Below, one piece after another: positions 34,547 through 46,265 of a stretch of DNA of 62,600 bases (its first letter is position 1; the number at the start of each line of letters is the position of its first letter). The notes under the pieces were generated by a model. It was not told the origin of the DNA. It was given only the letters and a program-made list of their open reading frames with translations, and made no database searches. Source of the DNA: Chromera velia (lineage: Eukaryota > Sar > Chromeraceae); the NCBI GenBank assembly GCA_018398765.1, contig JAHBMJ010002204.1, positions 115,232 through 177,831 of the forward strand, in the 5' to 3' direction. The position numbers and the translations under genes were made by a program.

Positions 34547-35819
34547 GACTGTTTGACATACTGACAGCGCAGCGGGTATCCAGATCATTTCATCTTTTCT
34601 GTTGATCTTCACAAAGTTGATGTACACGTATGTCAGGGAGAGTCTGCGGGCACAGATGCATTCATGTTGGAACGCAAACAGGCAACCTTCAGACACATAC
34701 AAGCTTCTCTCTCTTGCCCCTCCGTTTGGCATAGGCGGCAGGGACCCAAACAAGAAAGAGAAACAGCGGGGATCACAAGGAAAATCAAGGACTGGGAAAG
34801 AAGCGGAACGATGCATTCAGAGGAACACGCATTGACAAACCGTTCCCCAATGCCTCTTTGCTTCTCGTGCATGCACCATCGCGGATCACCCCCCCCCACC
34901 CCAGACTCACACAAGGGCCGCTATGCATCCGATGAGAACCGTCTCAACAAAAGCGCTGTTCCCAACTGCGCCCTGGAAGCTCCACATGCCCATGCACACG
35001 ATCACAGACGTGACCACACAGGCGAAACCCAAGGAGAGGAACTCCAAAAAAGTCCTGTACACAAGTCCTTCCAGTTCGTGGTCAACAAGCAAGTGTCCGC
35101 ACTGCACGCACCACCGCATACGAAGTTCTCTCTGTGCATGCCGATCGCATTCGACGCACTCAATATCCACGCCAACTACACGTCTCTCTTCTGGACTTCT
35201 TTGACAACAAGGAGTTGCCGACCACTCAAGCTGATTCCCCCCTTTGTCCCTTCAACGCGCATGCAGGCGGAATGGAAGGAAATTAAAAAAAAAAGTACGC
35301 AGTCGTCATAAGGGCAGCACGTTTCTTTGTGCATGTCTTTTGTCTTCTCCCTTGCGTGTTTCCTGTCCTCCCTCTCCACGTGTCCGCCGACCCACCCGCA
35401 TGAGTGCAGCCAGCAGATAGGTCTTGGTGTCCTTTTCGCGTTTCCCCGTGCCCACTTCCATCTTTCTTGTGACGAGAAACCGGACCCTGCACACAATTAA
35501 AGACACGCCTCAAGATGCCAAGGAAGAAAAGAGGGGAAGATGGTGGGACCCTTCAACCGCGATTCAAGTGGGTGAACTGGTCTCTGCTACATGGATTCAC
35601 TGTGGAACAGGTACACCGACGAAGATGGATCCAGCCGCTGGAAGGAGACACACAGGCTGGAAACCAGACAGACACAGAGACAAAGACACCTGGTATGAGT
35701 CTACTCTAGACCGACCTCCCCAGCAGCATGGAGAACGCCACGGGTTTGTACTGCTGAACTTTGAAGAAGACGAACATGGTGAGGATCCAGACCAGCGGCT
35801 CTCGTGGATACAGCGCCAT
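29291..35819 (-). CDS. Multi-pass membrane protein with zinc-ribbon-like segment, at least 12 exons, one in-frame TGA
   Basis: Exons (minus, 5' to 3'): 35819-35716, 35486-35396, 35230-34911, 34278-34181, 33974-33923, 33359-33186, 32535-32422, 32275-32137, 31591-31553, 31133-30910, 30242-30067, 29790-29291. All have GT-AG borders, and every junction agrees in phase. The start is MALYPREPLVWILTMF, already a membrane segment. Residues about 80-110 hold CVEC and CVQC pairs 17 residues apart, like a small zinc ribbon. Hydrophobic helices follow in most exons, for example FLSLGFACVVTSVIVCMGMW, FFAGLLAALVVLAGY, FFIFLACALPPVCLSLYF and IALLPALLLVLALSE. The exon at 33974-33923 contains a TGA, flanked by TTRIV and AIAW. 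The 3' end is not fixed (the frame is open past 29291 into a TG repeat). I do not recognise the family. Confidence 0.6.
30740..30785. repeat. (GA)n microsatellite inside an intron
   Basis: A pure GA run lies in the intron between exons 31133-30910 and 30242-30067 of the membrane-protein gene. It reads (TC)n in the sense strand of that gene. Confidence 0.9.
32056..32109. repeat. (CA)n(GA)n compound microsatellite in an intron
   Basis: It lies just downstream, in sense direction, of the exon 32275-32137 donor of the membrane gene. In that gene's sense strand it reads (TC)n then (TG)n. Confidence 0.9.
34497..34547. repeat. (CA)n(GA)n compound microsatellite in an intron
   Basis: It lies in the intron between exons 35230-34911 and 34278-34181 of the membrane gene, with the same order and orientation as the repeat at 32056-32109. 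Confidence 0.9.
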
Positions 35820-36439
35820 CGTGTCTTCTCTCTTTTCTCACTTTGACTCTGTTCTTTTTCGTTCGATAGGCCCCACACAGAGATTCTCTATCCCGAGACA
35901 AAGAAAGGGGGGCCTGTACGTCTGTCAGCCGGAAGACCGCGGGGACTAAGGAGTTGTGTGTTGCCTCTCGGCGAAGAACGATTGCGTTACGTGAAGCGGT
36001 AAGGGAAATAAATCGAAACCAAACCCAGCTTCGTAGACTCGGCTTTCACGAAGGTGAACGAGCCCGGCTCGTAGATTCCAGCTATTTCCTTGCCCCGAAA
36101 ATCCCCCAAAGGAAATGCCGGAGGTCCATCAATGGGATTGATCTGCAAACTTTCGTGATAAGCGTCCTGGCATCAATCTGATGAAGCCTGAAAACTCCGT
36201 CGGCTGACTGACTCAAATTCAAGCAGCCAGCGGGTAACAATTACAGAGCTAGCCTAGAAGTGCTAGACAGGTTGCTGAGATTGGGCCAGAGTGATGTGCC
36301 AACTGGGGACAAGGATCGTCAAGAGAGCTAGAAGAGAGAAGCTCGTGTTTAGTTGCTTGAATCTGCTGAACGCTCAATTCGAAGTTTTGCCGTCTCCTAG
36401 CTTGTACGCACTCTGCAATCACTCTGCATGATGCATGAG

Positions 36440-36512
36440 GGTCCGGCCCTCCGCGGCCCCCATGCCCGCGGCGCGCGCGCGCGCGGGCCGCGGTCCTCGC
36501 GGGTTCTCTGAT
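36440..36512. promoter_or_regulatory. GC/CpG-rich block upstream of the MYND gene
   Basis: A short, very GC-rich block with ccgcgg, gcgcgcgcgc and gggccgcgg words stands out from its surroundings. It lies about 300 bp before the MYND reading frame. Similar blocks occur at 46615-46665, between two divergent genes, and near 17790-17860. Promoter function is inferred only from position and composition. Confidence 0.35.
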
Positions 36513-36799
36513 GGTGTCTCTGAATTTCTCGGATTCGCTCCTTTCTCTCTCTCTCTCTGTGATTCTGGCATTGAAGCTCAATTCCTTCACGATTCCAAGA
36601 GTCTTTTTGACTTGGTCATCAAACCACTCCATTGTTGGCTCCTCCGAAGATTTTCTTGGGGGTCTCTGCTCTTGTTTCACCGACCCAAATTGGACACTGC
36701 TTGTCCGTCTGTCTGCCGTCTCCGTCTGCAAAAAACTGTTTCTCAAATCCTGACGCCGTGTCTTCTGATTCTGACGAAGAGAGGCAGTGGGATGAGGAG

Positions 36800-38119
36800 A
36801 TGCGCCAGTGTCCTTTCTGGGATGATCAGGGAGAATATTTAGACCCTCGAGCAGACGACGTTCCAGATGACCTGTGTCAGAGAATCATGATGAACGAGTT
36901 CACCAAATTTGGAATGTTTGAGGAGACGGAGAAGAGATGCAAGACGCTGCTGCAGAAAGTGAAAAGACAGAGAAACCAGGAGTTGGCGGGAAAACGCTTC
37001 AGAGTGAGAGTGCAACTGCAACGCATTGTCCCCGTAGTCTCCCGCACTTTCTCTGTCTCCGCGTCTTTGTCTCTTTCAGAGTTCCACGCGAAAGCCATCG
37101 TCCCCGGTTTTGGGTGGGCATCTGTGGGGACCCACAGCTATCTGTTCAAAGCTGTGCCTTTTGACAACAAGGCAGGGGGGCGAAAGGGTCTGGGGCCCGA
37201 TGGCATGCCCCACATGGGCGTCTGCTTCGGCCCCAAGTCGGGGGACCCCGGGATGGCCCATGACATGATGCACGCAGACATGATGGGGTTGGATGATTTG
37301 GTGGACGCAAGGGAGGTTCTGCTTGCAGACATCCTCCAGAAAGAAGGAGGGAAGGCCTTCTATGTGTATGATCTAGGTGACTTCTTCTCCTTTGACCTCC
37401 ACCTCGAGACGATCGAGGATCAGAGTCAAGCAGACGCGCCGTCAGTCGAACTGCTACTGGGCAGCGGGGCCTGCCCTCCCGAGGATTGTGGGGGCCTCTC
37501 CGAGTATGCCCGCAGTCTGCAGAAGATCCAAGAGAGAAAGAGAGGGTGGCAGGAGGTGTTGCAGAGGTTCAACCATGCCACAAACTACTCCGCTCTCCAC
37601 CGAAAAAACGGTTTTTTCTTCTCCCACACTGCGTTCGACCTCGATCGAGCAAAGGAGAGCATGAAAGCCGCTGTAGACCCAGCAGGGTATCGCGCGATGA
37701 CGAAGAAAATGATGAAGGAGGGGAGGGTCGGCGACCTGCCCTTTTCTGCTGATTGCAGCTGCATGCTTTGCAAGCGGCAGGCAGGGGAGGTGATGGGTAG
37801 GGATCAGAGAGGTCCCATGGGGATTCCCATGTTGATCAGGGGGCTACCCAGTGAGGACCCCGACACGAGGCAGATGCAGAATACAGACGCAGGCAAAGGT
37901 GAGTACAGAGGAGCCAAGGACGGGCTGCGTTGTTGCGCCTACTGCCTTGACCGTGAGTGCCCCCGCAACCCTACCTGGAAGTTCAAGCAGTGCTCCCGCT
38001 GTCAGAAGGTTTTCTATTGTTCTCGTGAATGCCAGAAGAAAGACTGGTCCTCGAGGCACAAGCAGCAGTGCAAGCAGCCAGAGCAGGAGGAGGGGCAGAC
38101 GGGGGGGGGTGCACAGTGA
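36800..38119 (+). CDS. pRiA4b ORF-3-like domain plus C-terminal MYND zinc finger
   Basis: The frame is open from 36632, but that stretch lacks an ATG. The first in-frame ATG (36800, MRQCPFWDDQGEYL) gives 439 aa; an upstream exon that keeps the acidic SSDSDEERQWDEE is possible. Residues about 68-207 match the layout of the plasmid pRiA4b ORF-3/IS1096 TnpR-like fold: RVRVQLQRIVPVVSRTFSV, then LSEFHAKAIVPGFGW, then AFYVYDLGDFFSF. Residues about 379-425 are a MYND finger with CAYC, CSRC, YCSRECQ and DWSSRHKQQC, which usually binds proline-containing peptides of partner proteins. The role is probably protein-protein interaction in regulation; the substrate is unknown. It is intronless apart from a possible 5' exon. 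Confidence 0.8.
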   Translation: MRQCPFWDDQGEYLDPRADDVPDDLCQRIMMNEFTKFGMFEETEKRCKTLLQKVKRQRNQELAGKRFRVRVQLQRIVPVVSRTFSVSASLSLSEFHAKAIVPGFGWASVGTHSYLFKAVPFDNKAGGRKGLGPDGMPHMGVCFGPKSGDPGMAHDMMHADMMGLDDLVDAREVLLADILQKEGGKAFYVYDLGDFFSFDLHLETIEDQSQADAPSVELLLGSGACPPEDCGGLSEYARSLQKIQERKRGWQEVLQRFNHATNYSALHRKNGFFFSHTAFDLDRAKESMKAAVDPAGYRAMTKKMMKEGRVGDLPFSADCSCMLCKRQAGEVMGRDQRGPMGIPMLIRGLPSEDPDTRQMQNTDAGKGEYRGAKDGLRCCAYCLDRECPRNPTWKFKQCSRCQKVFYCSRECQKKDWSSRHKQQCKQPEQEEGQTGGGAQ

Positions 38120-38548
38120 GGGGGGGATAGGACAAAAGGGAAATTGGTGGGAGGGATTTGGGCTTGCCTCAGGCTGACGAGTGAGGAGAGACGCAGCGTT
38201 GTGCATGGTGAGAGACGGAATGAGGTTCGGTGTGAGGCAGAATGAACTTTTCTTTCCATTTGTTCTGTTTCAGGCGGACCTTCGAAGGTTTCTCTTTTGG
38301 ATTTCTACAGGAGCCACTTCTCAGTCGACTGACGCGTGCAACTGCATGCGTGGCTGCATCACATTGGCATCATGTCGCGATGCTATCGATTGTGCATCGT
38401 CCTGATGCTCCCACCCAAACAGCGCGTTCTCATTCATGTCTCTTCATTTTGCTCTTGTCTTTTCTCCTTCTTTCATTGATTTGCAGTCTCCGTCTGAGAC
38501 GTTAGTCCGTCCATGCGTTCCTTTTTCGTGTTTCATCATTCATTTACT

Positions 38549-38550
<2 letters not shown>

Positions 38551-38598
<48 letters not shown>

Positions 38599-38600
38599 TG

Positions 38601-38632
<32 letters not shown>

Positions 38633-38652
38633 CGTCTCTCTCTCTCTTTCTC
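38551..38652. repeat. (TC)n(TG)n(TCTG)n compound microsatellite
   Basis: A TC run is followed by TG, then TCTG units, downstream of the MYND gene on its sense strand. From 38653 to 40188 I see no gene, only short AT-rich sequence and a TTTC run near 39380. Confidence 0.9.
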
Positions 38653-40188
38653 GGGTCTTTTCTTTTCTTTCCTCTTCTATTTTTGCTTTCCCTTTGTGTT
38701 CTTTTCTCCTTCCTTCCTGGTTTCACGACGAGACGCGACGCAACCTCAAGAAGTTTTGTTTGGGGAAGAGATCAAAACGAATCCACACTGCATGTGAGTG
38801 ATTCAGTCAGACAGACAGACATGGACACATCGATCGCACCGCAGAAGAAGAAAGCCTGCAGCTTTGATTGAAGTGAGCTGCATGGACGAAAGGAAGCCGG
38901 CGGTCTCCTCTGATAAGGCGTCTAGCAAGCATTGTGATGTGTCTGAAGAATTGAAACCACACACAGGCAAACGGAAAACTCGCGGGAGAAAAAAATAGCG
39001 GAAAATTAGATTGCCGTCCTTTTTCCTCATGTATTGCTGCATGCATATCTGGCTGGCGGCTAGGGCGGACTCGCCGATATGCAAATGATAAAACAATCAA
39101 CGTAGAATAGGTTCCTGTATATGTTTGCATGCAGAGCGGAAAAAAATACGAAAATTAGTATGAAAAGAGACTTGCTAGACAAATTCTAGGATAAATTGAT
39201 ACATACGGTGGTAGGTTCGTGTATCAGAGTATCACTGGAATTATCAGAAGAACATAGGATGAGAAACTAGGGCGCCAACAAGAAGTAGAGGGGTCTTTTC
39301 TATTCTCTGCTCAGGAAAATGGAAAAACAAATGAGCCTAACTTCTTATAGAAAGAAACCAGAGGCCGATAAGACACGTTTTCTTTCTTTCTCTCTTTCTT
39401 TCTTTCTCTCTTCATGCGGGATGCCCCAAGACTGCATATATTGTAATGTGAGGTATCGTTGTACGTACTAGTAGTATGCATGCATGGTGTGGAGTAATCT
39501 AGGGAGTAATGTGTATGGATGTATGATGCAAGGCGAACGCCAAACAACTGGTATGCAGGTCTAGGGCTTCGGTCCCGAACACAATTGTAATCGTGTAATC
39601 CTGTAAACTGCTGCATTTGCATATATTTTTGAGTATAATTATATAGTACAATAAAAATTAATTTATTAAATGAAAATGATAGTATAAACCTAGGTATAAA
39701 CTAAGAATTTTAAAAGTTTTAACTTGGGTTTTATCAGCTGGATCAAATTATACAATGTTGAAAAGAAGCCTAGAAAGAAGCAACTCCGAATCTAGCTCCG
39801 AATAACAAAGGATAGGAAGGCCAACTTGAAGTGACTTCAAGGCAGCGAAGGTAAAAAGAATGAAGCCGATGGAAGAGAGGTGCATCTAGAGGTGCATCCA
39901 TGGGAGGAGAAATGCTTCAAAATGACCCTTCGGATGACTGTTAGAAAGTGTCAAAAGCTGACAGTGTTTGAATATAATACAAACGAACGGCTTCGCGTGT
40001 ACAAAACAGGTAGAGTAGCTGTCTCATCTGCATCGCACGGATTCGCACCCCGCCTCTCAAGTCACTCACGCAAAAGCCCAAAGACGGTCCGCATCGATAC
40101 TGTCACACGTACATGCACCAATATGCCCATGCAAATGCCCGGTTCAAGACACGTTACATGCCATGCACAAGAGCGCGCCTACTGCCAG

Positions 40189-40613
40189 CTATCCCGGCGT
40201 TATCCTCGCCTTCCGAACTAGCGCCCTTCCTTTCGTGCAGTCGTGAGATAGATGTGCTGTTTGTCTGCCTGCATTGGCGTTACGAGTCCCTCCCCGAGAG
40301 AAGGGGGGAAAGAGAGCGAGGGAGAGAAAGAAAGAAAGCAAGTGAGAGAAGCCTTGCCTCACCAAAAGGTTCCATTGCCCACTCAAAAACACCAGCCACA
40401 CCAAGGGCTACGTACTTCACGCAAGCCTGAAGAGAGAAAAAAAGAGTTTGGGCATTGCAAGGCGAGAAGACTGAGAGAGAATGAGAGATAGAGCAGGGCC
40501 ACGAGAAAAGAAAGGGAAACGGATAGAGCTCCAAGATTCTCGCAGGGATCCTTTTTTTTTCGCTTAATCCATGTCTTCAGTTCCCTCTGCGTTGTCCCTC
40601 CCCAAAGTCTCAC
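40189..40613 (-). CDS. Possible three-exon 3' part of an unrecognised gene
   Basis: Exons 40613-40521, 40426-40363 and 40268-40189 have GT-AG borders and agree in phase (0, then 1). They read LWGGTTQRELKTWIKRKKK, then VKYVALGVAGVFEWAMEPF, then a short basic tail ending in TAG. The upstream start was not found, and the exons are short, so chance cannot be excluded. The function is unknown. Confidence 0.3.
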
Positions 40614-40746
40614 TCACTGTCATCTAGGCTCATTCGTGTGTCTGCTCGGTATTTGACAGAAGGGACGCCCTCCCCCGTCACCGTTCTTCTCCCCTCTCCC
40701 TCTCGATACAATCCTGCCAAGTCGTTTTTTTTTTTTAGGGAAAGGT

Positions 40747-40778
40747 AACCGCCCCCCCCCCCCCCCCCNCCCCCTCCC
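40747..40778. repeat. Poly-C run containing an N
   Basis: A long C run holds the only ambiguous base I noticed in the window (N at about 40769). It probably marks an unresolved homopolymer length in the assembly. Any frame read across it is unreliable. Confidence 0.9.
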
Positions 40779-41142
40779 CGCGGCCCTTTCTCTTTCCTTT
40801 CAATCAACCAAAATTGTGAGCACGTGAGAATGGAGGGATGAGTGGGTGGATGAAGTCGCAAACACACTGAAGACAGCCTATCAGAAAGGAGGGGAAGGAG
40901 AAGAAACAGACGAAGAGAGAGAGGAAGGAAGAAAGGAAGGAAGGAAGGAAATGCCCAACGGGGATCTCTGGCTCGCTTGCTGATAGGTCCTATTGCGAGC
41001 TGTATGGGTTTCCCTTTCACTTGAGGGTACCGAATAGGATAGGGTTGTGTCTGGCGGCACACGGACTTTTTTCCTCTCTTTTCCTCAATCCCAAGCAATA
41101 TTCCTTTTCAGCCCTCTCTGCCTTCTCTTGCCCCTTCAAACA

Positions 41143-41829
41143 TCAGAAATCCGACTCGCTAGAGTTGCTGCCATCTGATGAGTCTGACTCGTCAAACTCC
41201 GAAGGTGGCATGCCGGGGCCCCCCTCTGTGTTCACCCTCTCGAGGATCTCCTCCAGAACAGGGTGTGCGTACAGCTGGTAGAGGACAGAGAGACGATCTC
41301 GAAGATCGATGTATGCATCCGACACCTTTCTATCTGCTTGACCGCACGCTCTGCTTCCTCTCATTCCCTTCACTAGGGGCACCCCGTTCTTCTCCCCAAA
41401 ATTCCACATCGAAGAGAGGTTCTGCAGACGCGCATCGAGCCTGTCTGAGAACTTCCGCTTCGTGTGGACTGCCGATGCATCTCCGTGTGCAAATTTGAAC
41501 AGCTCCTCCCCAGCGTCCCTGTACGTCCTCAGGGTGAACTTATCCTCCAGTTCCCGCACCCACAGGTCCAACAACGAAGGGTCCGGAGCAGGCTCGTAAG
41601 CAGGAGGCTTTTCGGCCCTCATGATCCCGTTGCCAAAAATCCTCTTCGCCGCTCTCTTGGCGCGCGGCCCCGCCACCTGAGGAAAGTGAGGCACAGCAGG
41701 CACAAACACGTATACATACAGATCTGGCGAGGAAGCGACGTCCATTCCGTCATTCAGAAAAAACATGAATCAACAAACTTCAAGGGAGAGACAGCTGTCG
41801 TGTTACAATCGGACTTTGTAAAGAAAGAC

Positions 41830-41866
<37 letters not shown>

Positions 41867-41945
41867 GCACGCACGCACGCACGCACATACACGCACGAAC
41901 GCACGCACACGCGCGCACACACATACACGCACACACATACACGCA

Positions 41946-41991
<46 letters not shown>

Positions 41992-43467
41992 GAGAGAGAG
42001 AGAGAACACCATGCAGGCATCGGCCCAACAGCAGAAGCGCATGTAGACGTAGGCCGATACGAAGAGATAAACCGACAGAAAAGAACACATCCCTCCCCAA
42101 ACAAACAAACAAACAAGCAAACGAACGAAGCAAGGGGCCGAGAAAGAAAGAAATGAGCAAACCGACAGACAAAATACGCACTCACCTTGATGAACCAGTT
42201 CATGAGTCGGAAGTCTGCCGTCTGCCGGAGACGCTCCTGCAGGCCGAAGGGGCCAAAGTACTCCTCTCTTTCTGCGTATGTCAAGGAGAACTCCTTCACA
42301 GAATTTGCAATTTCTGCAAACAGACAGGCAGGCAAGCAGGCACGCAGACAGATGAAGGGAAAGGAAGGAAGAAAAGAAAGAGAGGAAGGCAGGAAGGAAG
42401 GAGAAAAAAAGAAGGAATGAAAGAAAGAATGGGAAAAAGAAAGAGAGAAAAAGAAAGAAACGAAGAAAGGAAAGAAAAGGAAAGGAAACAAAAGAAAAAA
42501 AGAAGTTGTTCATTTGTCCAGCGCGTACATGACAGCTTGCATATCAATCCCTCCCTCTCAGACACAGCGTACACCCTTCCCTTGGACACTACGAATTGCC
42601 TCTTCTTCAATTCCCTTCTGGGATGCCCCGAATCAATCACTCAGTTAAAGTAAAGAGACACACAGAAAGAGAGACGGGCCAGCCTCCCTCTCTCTCTCAC
42701 ACACACACAGAAAAAAAAGAGAGAGAGAGAGAGAAAGAGAGAAAAGCTATCCAGCTGACCGGGAGGGGGCAGAGGCAACTCCCCGTGTTCGTCCTTTGCG
42801 AGCGCCTCCGCGAGATCGACTTCAAAGAGCCGCACAGGGAGGGGAATGTCCGTGCCGTCAGCGTCACCCATCCCCCAGGGACAGGGAGGCTCGCAGGAAC
42901 GGAGCCACCGAAGGACGTGGAAGTGCCCTGCGTCTGCAGCAGCTCTGCAGGAAAAACCACATGCAGCCAAGAATATGTGAAGCACTCTTGGCATCACCGA
43001 GGCATCCTGTGACTGCAGGCCGTTACTTCGACTGGCAGAGATCAGACAGAGGGCAGGGCCACGCAGGCCGACGGTCAGTCAGGGTCGCGACTGGGGGAAG
43101 AGACGACCTCTCTTTTTGCATTGCATGCTTGAGGAAGGGGAACGGAATGCAAGCTTCAAACGGATATCCGCTTGCATGTCGAAACGGTGCTGATCCCACG
43201 AATGTCTGTCGGCAAAACAAAACAAGCAGGGCTGCACCTTTTGGCAGGGAATGGAAGAGGCAGCAAAGCGAGGAGCCAAGGTGTGGCAGAGAAGAAGTGG
43301 AGAGAGAAGCCGGAGGGAGCGACTGAAGGAGGGAGTGGCAAATCGGTAGAGGCACAGCAAAAAGTACTGAGGGGCATGCAGACAGACTATGCGCTTCTTT
43401 CTTTTCCTCTCTCGTCTGGTTCATGTATACAACAGACAAGCAAAAGAACATGAAAGCAAGAGCAAGC

Positions 43468-43498
<31 letters not shown>

Positions 43499-43747
43499 GA
43501 AGGAAGGAAAGAAAGAAGGAAGGAAAGAAAGAAAGGAAGGAAAGAAAGAAAGGAAGGAAAGAAAGAAAGAAGGAAGGAAAGAAAGAAAGGAAGGAAAGAA
43601 AGAAGGAAGGAAAGAAAGAAAGGAAGGAAAGAAAGAAAGGAAGGAAAGAAAGAAAGAAGGAAGGAAAGAAAGAAAGAAGGAAGGAAAGAAAGAAAGAAAG
43701 AAAGAAAGAAAGGAAGGAAGGAAAGAAAGAAAGAAAGGAAGGAAGGA

Positions 43748-43778
<31 letters not shown>

Positions 43779-43906
43779 GAAAGAAAGAAAGAAAGAAAGA
43801 AAGAAAGGAAGGAAGGAAAGAAAAGAAAGAAAGGAAGGAAGGAAAGAAAGAAAGAAAGAAAGAAAGGAAAGAAAGAAAGAAAGGAAGGAAAGAAAGAAAG
43901 GAAGGA

Positions 43907-43941
<35 letters not shown>

Positions 43942-44399
43942 GAAAGAAAGAAAGAAAGAAAGGAAGGAAAGAAAGAAAGAAAGAAAGAAAGAAAGGAAAG
44001 AAAGAAAGAAAGGAAAGAAAGAAAGAAAGGAAGGAAAGAAAGAAAGAAAGGAAAGAAAGAAAGAAAGAAAGGAAAGAAAGAAAGAAAGGAAGGAAAGAAA
44101 AGAAAGAAAGAAAGGAAGGAAAGAAAGAAAGAAAGGAAAGAAAGAAAGAAAGGAAGGAAAGAAAGAAAGGAAGGAAAGAAAGAAAGGAAAGAAAGAAAGA
44201 AAGGAAGGAAAGAAAGAAAGGAAGGAAAGAAAGAAAGGAAGGAAAGAAAGAAAGAAGGAAGGAAAGAAAAGAAAGAAACAAAAGAAAGAAAGAAAGAAAG
44301 AAAGAAAAGAAAGAAAGAAAGAAAAAGAAAGAAAGAAAGAAAGAAAGGAAGGAAAGAAAGAAAGAAAGAAAGGAAGGAAAGAAAGAAGGAAGGAAAGAA

Positions 44400-44430
<31 letters not shown>

Positions 44431-46265
44431 GAAGGAAGGCAGGCAGGAAGAAACAAAGGCAAAAGACCGACACGGCCACTCAGATACAGTGGCCAGGGGG
44501 CCCGAGGGATCTAGAGTTCAGCACCCGTTGTTTCTACACCTGCCGACAGGACTTCACGTGATCAATGAGTTTACATGCTACTTCCTGCCGCTTCCACTGA
44601 GACAGGAGAGAGCAAAAAAACAGTACACTGAATTCCGAACAAACGCATACAGACAGGCAGAGAGACAGACAGACAGACACACCGATACACATACCCACAG
44701 CGACGCATCCCGACCGACCTGCAGACCATCCAGCAGCCGGCCGAAAAGCCTGGAAGCGCCTGTTCCGGATCCCCGGCGTTTTCTCTTGCTTTGATAAATC
44801 TGAGGATATCCAGACTGCCCGCCTCTGCAGCCTCTACTCTCACATCCTCTCCCACAAACGCCCCCCACGCGACTGAACACTCGTTCTCGAGGAGATACTC
44901 GAAAGTCTCCACGTTGTCACCCCTGGCGGCAGCATTTGTGACGAGAACCGACCACTCGGCCAGTGGGCCTGCAGGGGTGATTTTCACTGTTTCTCGGAGA
45001 AACTCCACATCCCCCCTAAACGCTCCACGGATCAGATGGTCAGGGTTTATCTCTTCTGCCCACAAGAGGGCAACCTGTTGTTTGCCTACCTCTCCCATCT
45101 GGGCAATCGCGTTGGACACCCACGTGAGAATGGCGGTGGCAATTTGGGTGTTGTTCTCCTTTGCGACGCTGGCAGCAGAGAGAAGCTTGGTAGCCGTGCT
45201 GACCACCAGCTTTGCCTGTGCTTTCTCTGTTGCTGTCTTATCGAATTTCTGCTTCCTCATCGAACGTTTGACCTTCGGAACGGGGGCCCGGAGGATTTCT
45301 GCCGTCTCCCCTTTCAGTGCCCACACCCACAACCTCTGATCTGCTTTCTTCAGCCCCCGAGGAAGCCACTCACCCAGGTCTCCTCTCTCGACCGCTTCCA
45401 GCAGGGAGGACAAAGGGAGGTCAACGAGAAAATCCAGGATGCAATGGGGAACGCAGGTGGCGCATTTGGGCCTGCTGTGGCTGCGCAGAAGGGCGGAATG
45501 TGCTTTCAAAAGCCCTTTCCTCAAGAGCTCGCTATACCACCCATTTGCCCCCGCCCATCGTCCGTCGTGCCTGATGCAGGGACTGGACCAAGTGCTCATT
45601 CTCTTGCCGACTGTGTGAAGGTCTTGTCCAAGGTCGCTCAGTTCTGTCGACAGAGTGGGGGCAAGGAACATAAGGCATTCTTCGTTTCCACCCCTCACAG
45701 CCCCCTTTACCGCTGCCCAAAAATTGGAAAACTTCTGAACGACATCCAAACCCCACCCACGGTCCTGGTCCCAGTCTCTCTCACGGGTCTCTTTTCTCGT
45801 CCTCTCCCCCAACTTATCAACGAGCGGCACTTCCCCCTCCCCCCAGGACAGCTTGGGGCTGATGGAAGAAAGACTCGAAAGGACGGACGGACCCTCCTTC
45901 AACTGTGCAACAGAGTAGAGAACGTGCTCGGGCACGGGGGGTCCAGGCAGCTCTTGCAGCCATTCAATCAGCTCTCTGTTGGGGGGGTTCACTATCTCCT
46001 CAGTGACACGCGTCCTGTAGTCTCCCTCGAAGACCTGCTGCCCCCGATCCTTGAAGGCTTTGCAAATCGAACGAATACGCACAGAAGCATACGAGGAAAG
46101 GAGACGAAGCAAAAGGTCACCTGCTATTGGATGAAGCAAAAGCTTCAAGACCACAGCCAAGGGAGCGGTCGGCTCCCCATCGCTGACCGCGGAAGAACGG
46201 TCAGATGTCTTAGGAACCTTTGCCTTCTTCTCTTTTGTCTCTTTCGGGGCAACTGCCGACTTCAT
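41143..46265 (-). CDS. Ankyrin-like protein, four exons, with giant purine-tract intron
   Basis: Exons 46265-44719, 42944-42760, 42313-42186 and 41676-41143 have GT-AG borders and phases 2, 1, 0 that all agree, giving about 797 aa. The start is [16 protein letters not shown], preceded by a good acceptor, so a 5' UTR intron is likely. Residues about 38-75 ([20 protein letters not shown]) are faintly F-box-like. Later stretches such as [33 protein letters not shown] and [20 protein letters not shown] are the degenerate ankyrin type common in large algal and oomycete families. The C-terminus is acidic ([14 protein letters not shown]). The role is probably a binding scaffold. Intron 1 (1.77 kb) carries the GAAA/GGAA tract. 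Confidence 0.7.
41832..42006. repeat. (CA)n, CGCA, (TA)n, (GA)n compound microsatellite in an intron
   Basis: It lies inside the last intron of the ankyrin-like gene. In that gene's sense strand the order is TC, TA, TG. The plus- and minus-strand ORFs over it are artefacts of alternating dinucleotides. Confidence 0.95.
43466..44452. repeat. About 1 kb of (GAAA)n/(GGAA)n polypurine tract
   Basis: Nearly every base on the plus strand is A or G, in GAAA and GGAA units of irregular order, with only a rare C (near 44280). It lies in intron 1 of the ankyrin-like gene, so the nascent RNA is pyrimidine-rich there. The very long Lys/Glu/Arg and Phe/Leu/Ser ORFs on both strands are products of the repeat. 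Related purine-rich sequence also occurs at 42360-42510. Confidence 0.98.

Noticed and set aside
43389-44561. Long Lys/Glu/Arg-rich (plus) and Phe/Leu/Ser-rich (minus) ORFs of 350-480 codons
   Set aside because: They come entirely from the GAAA/GGAA tract, which lacks stop codons in several frames. No splice or start context supports them.
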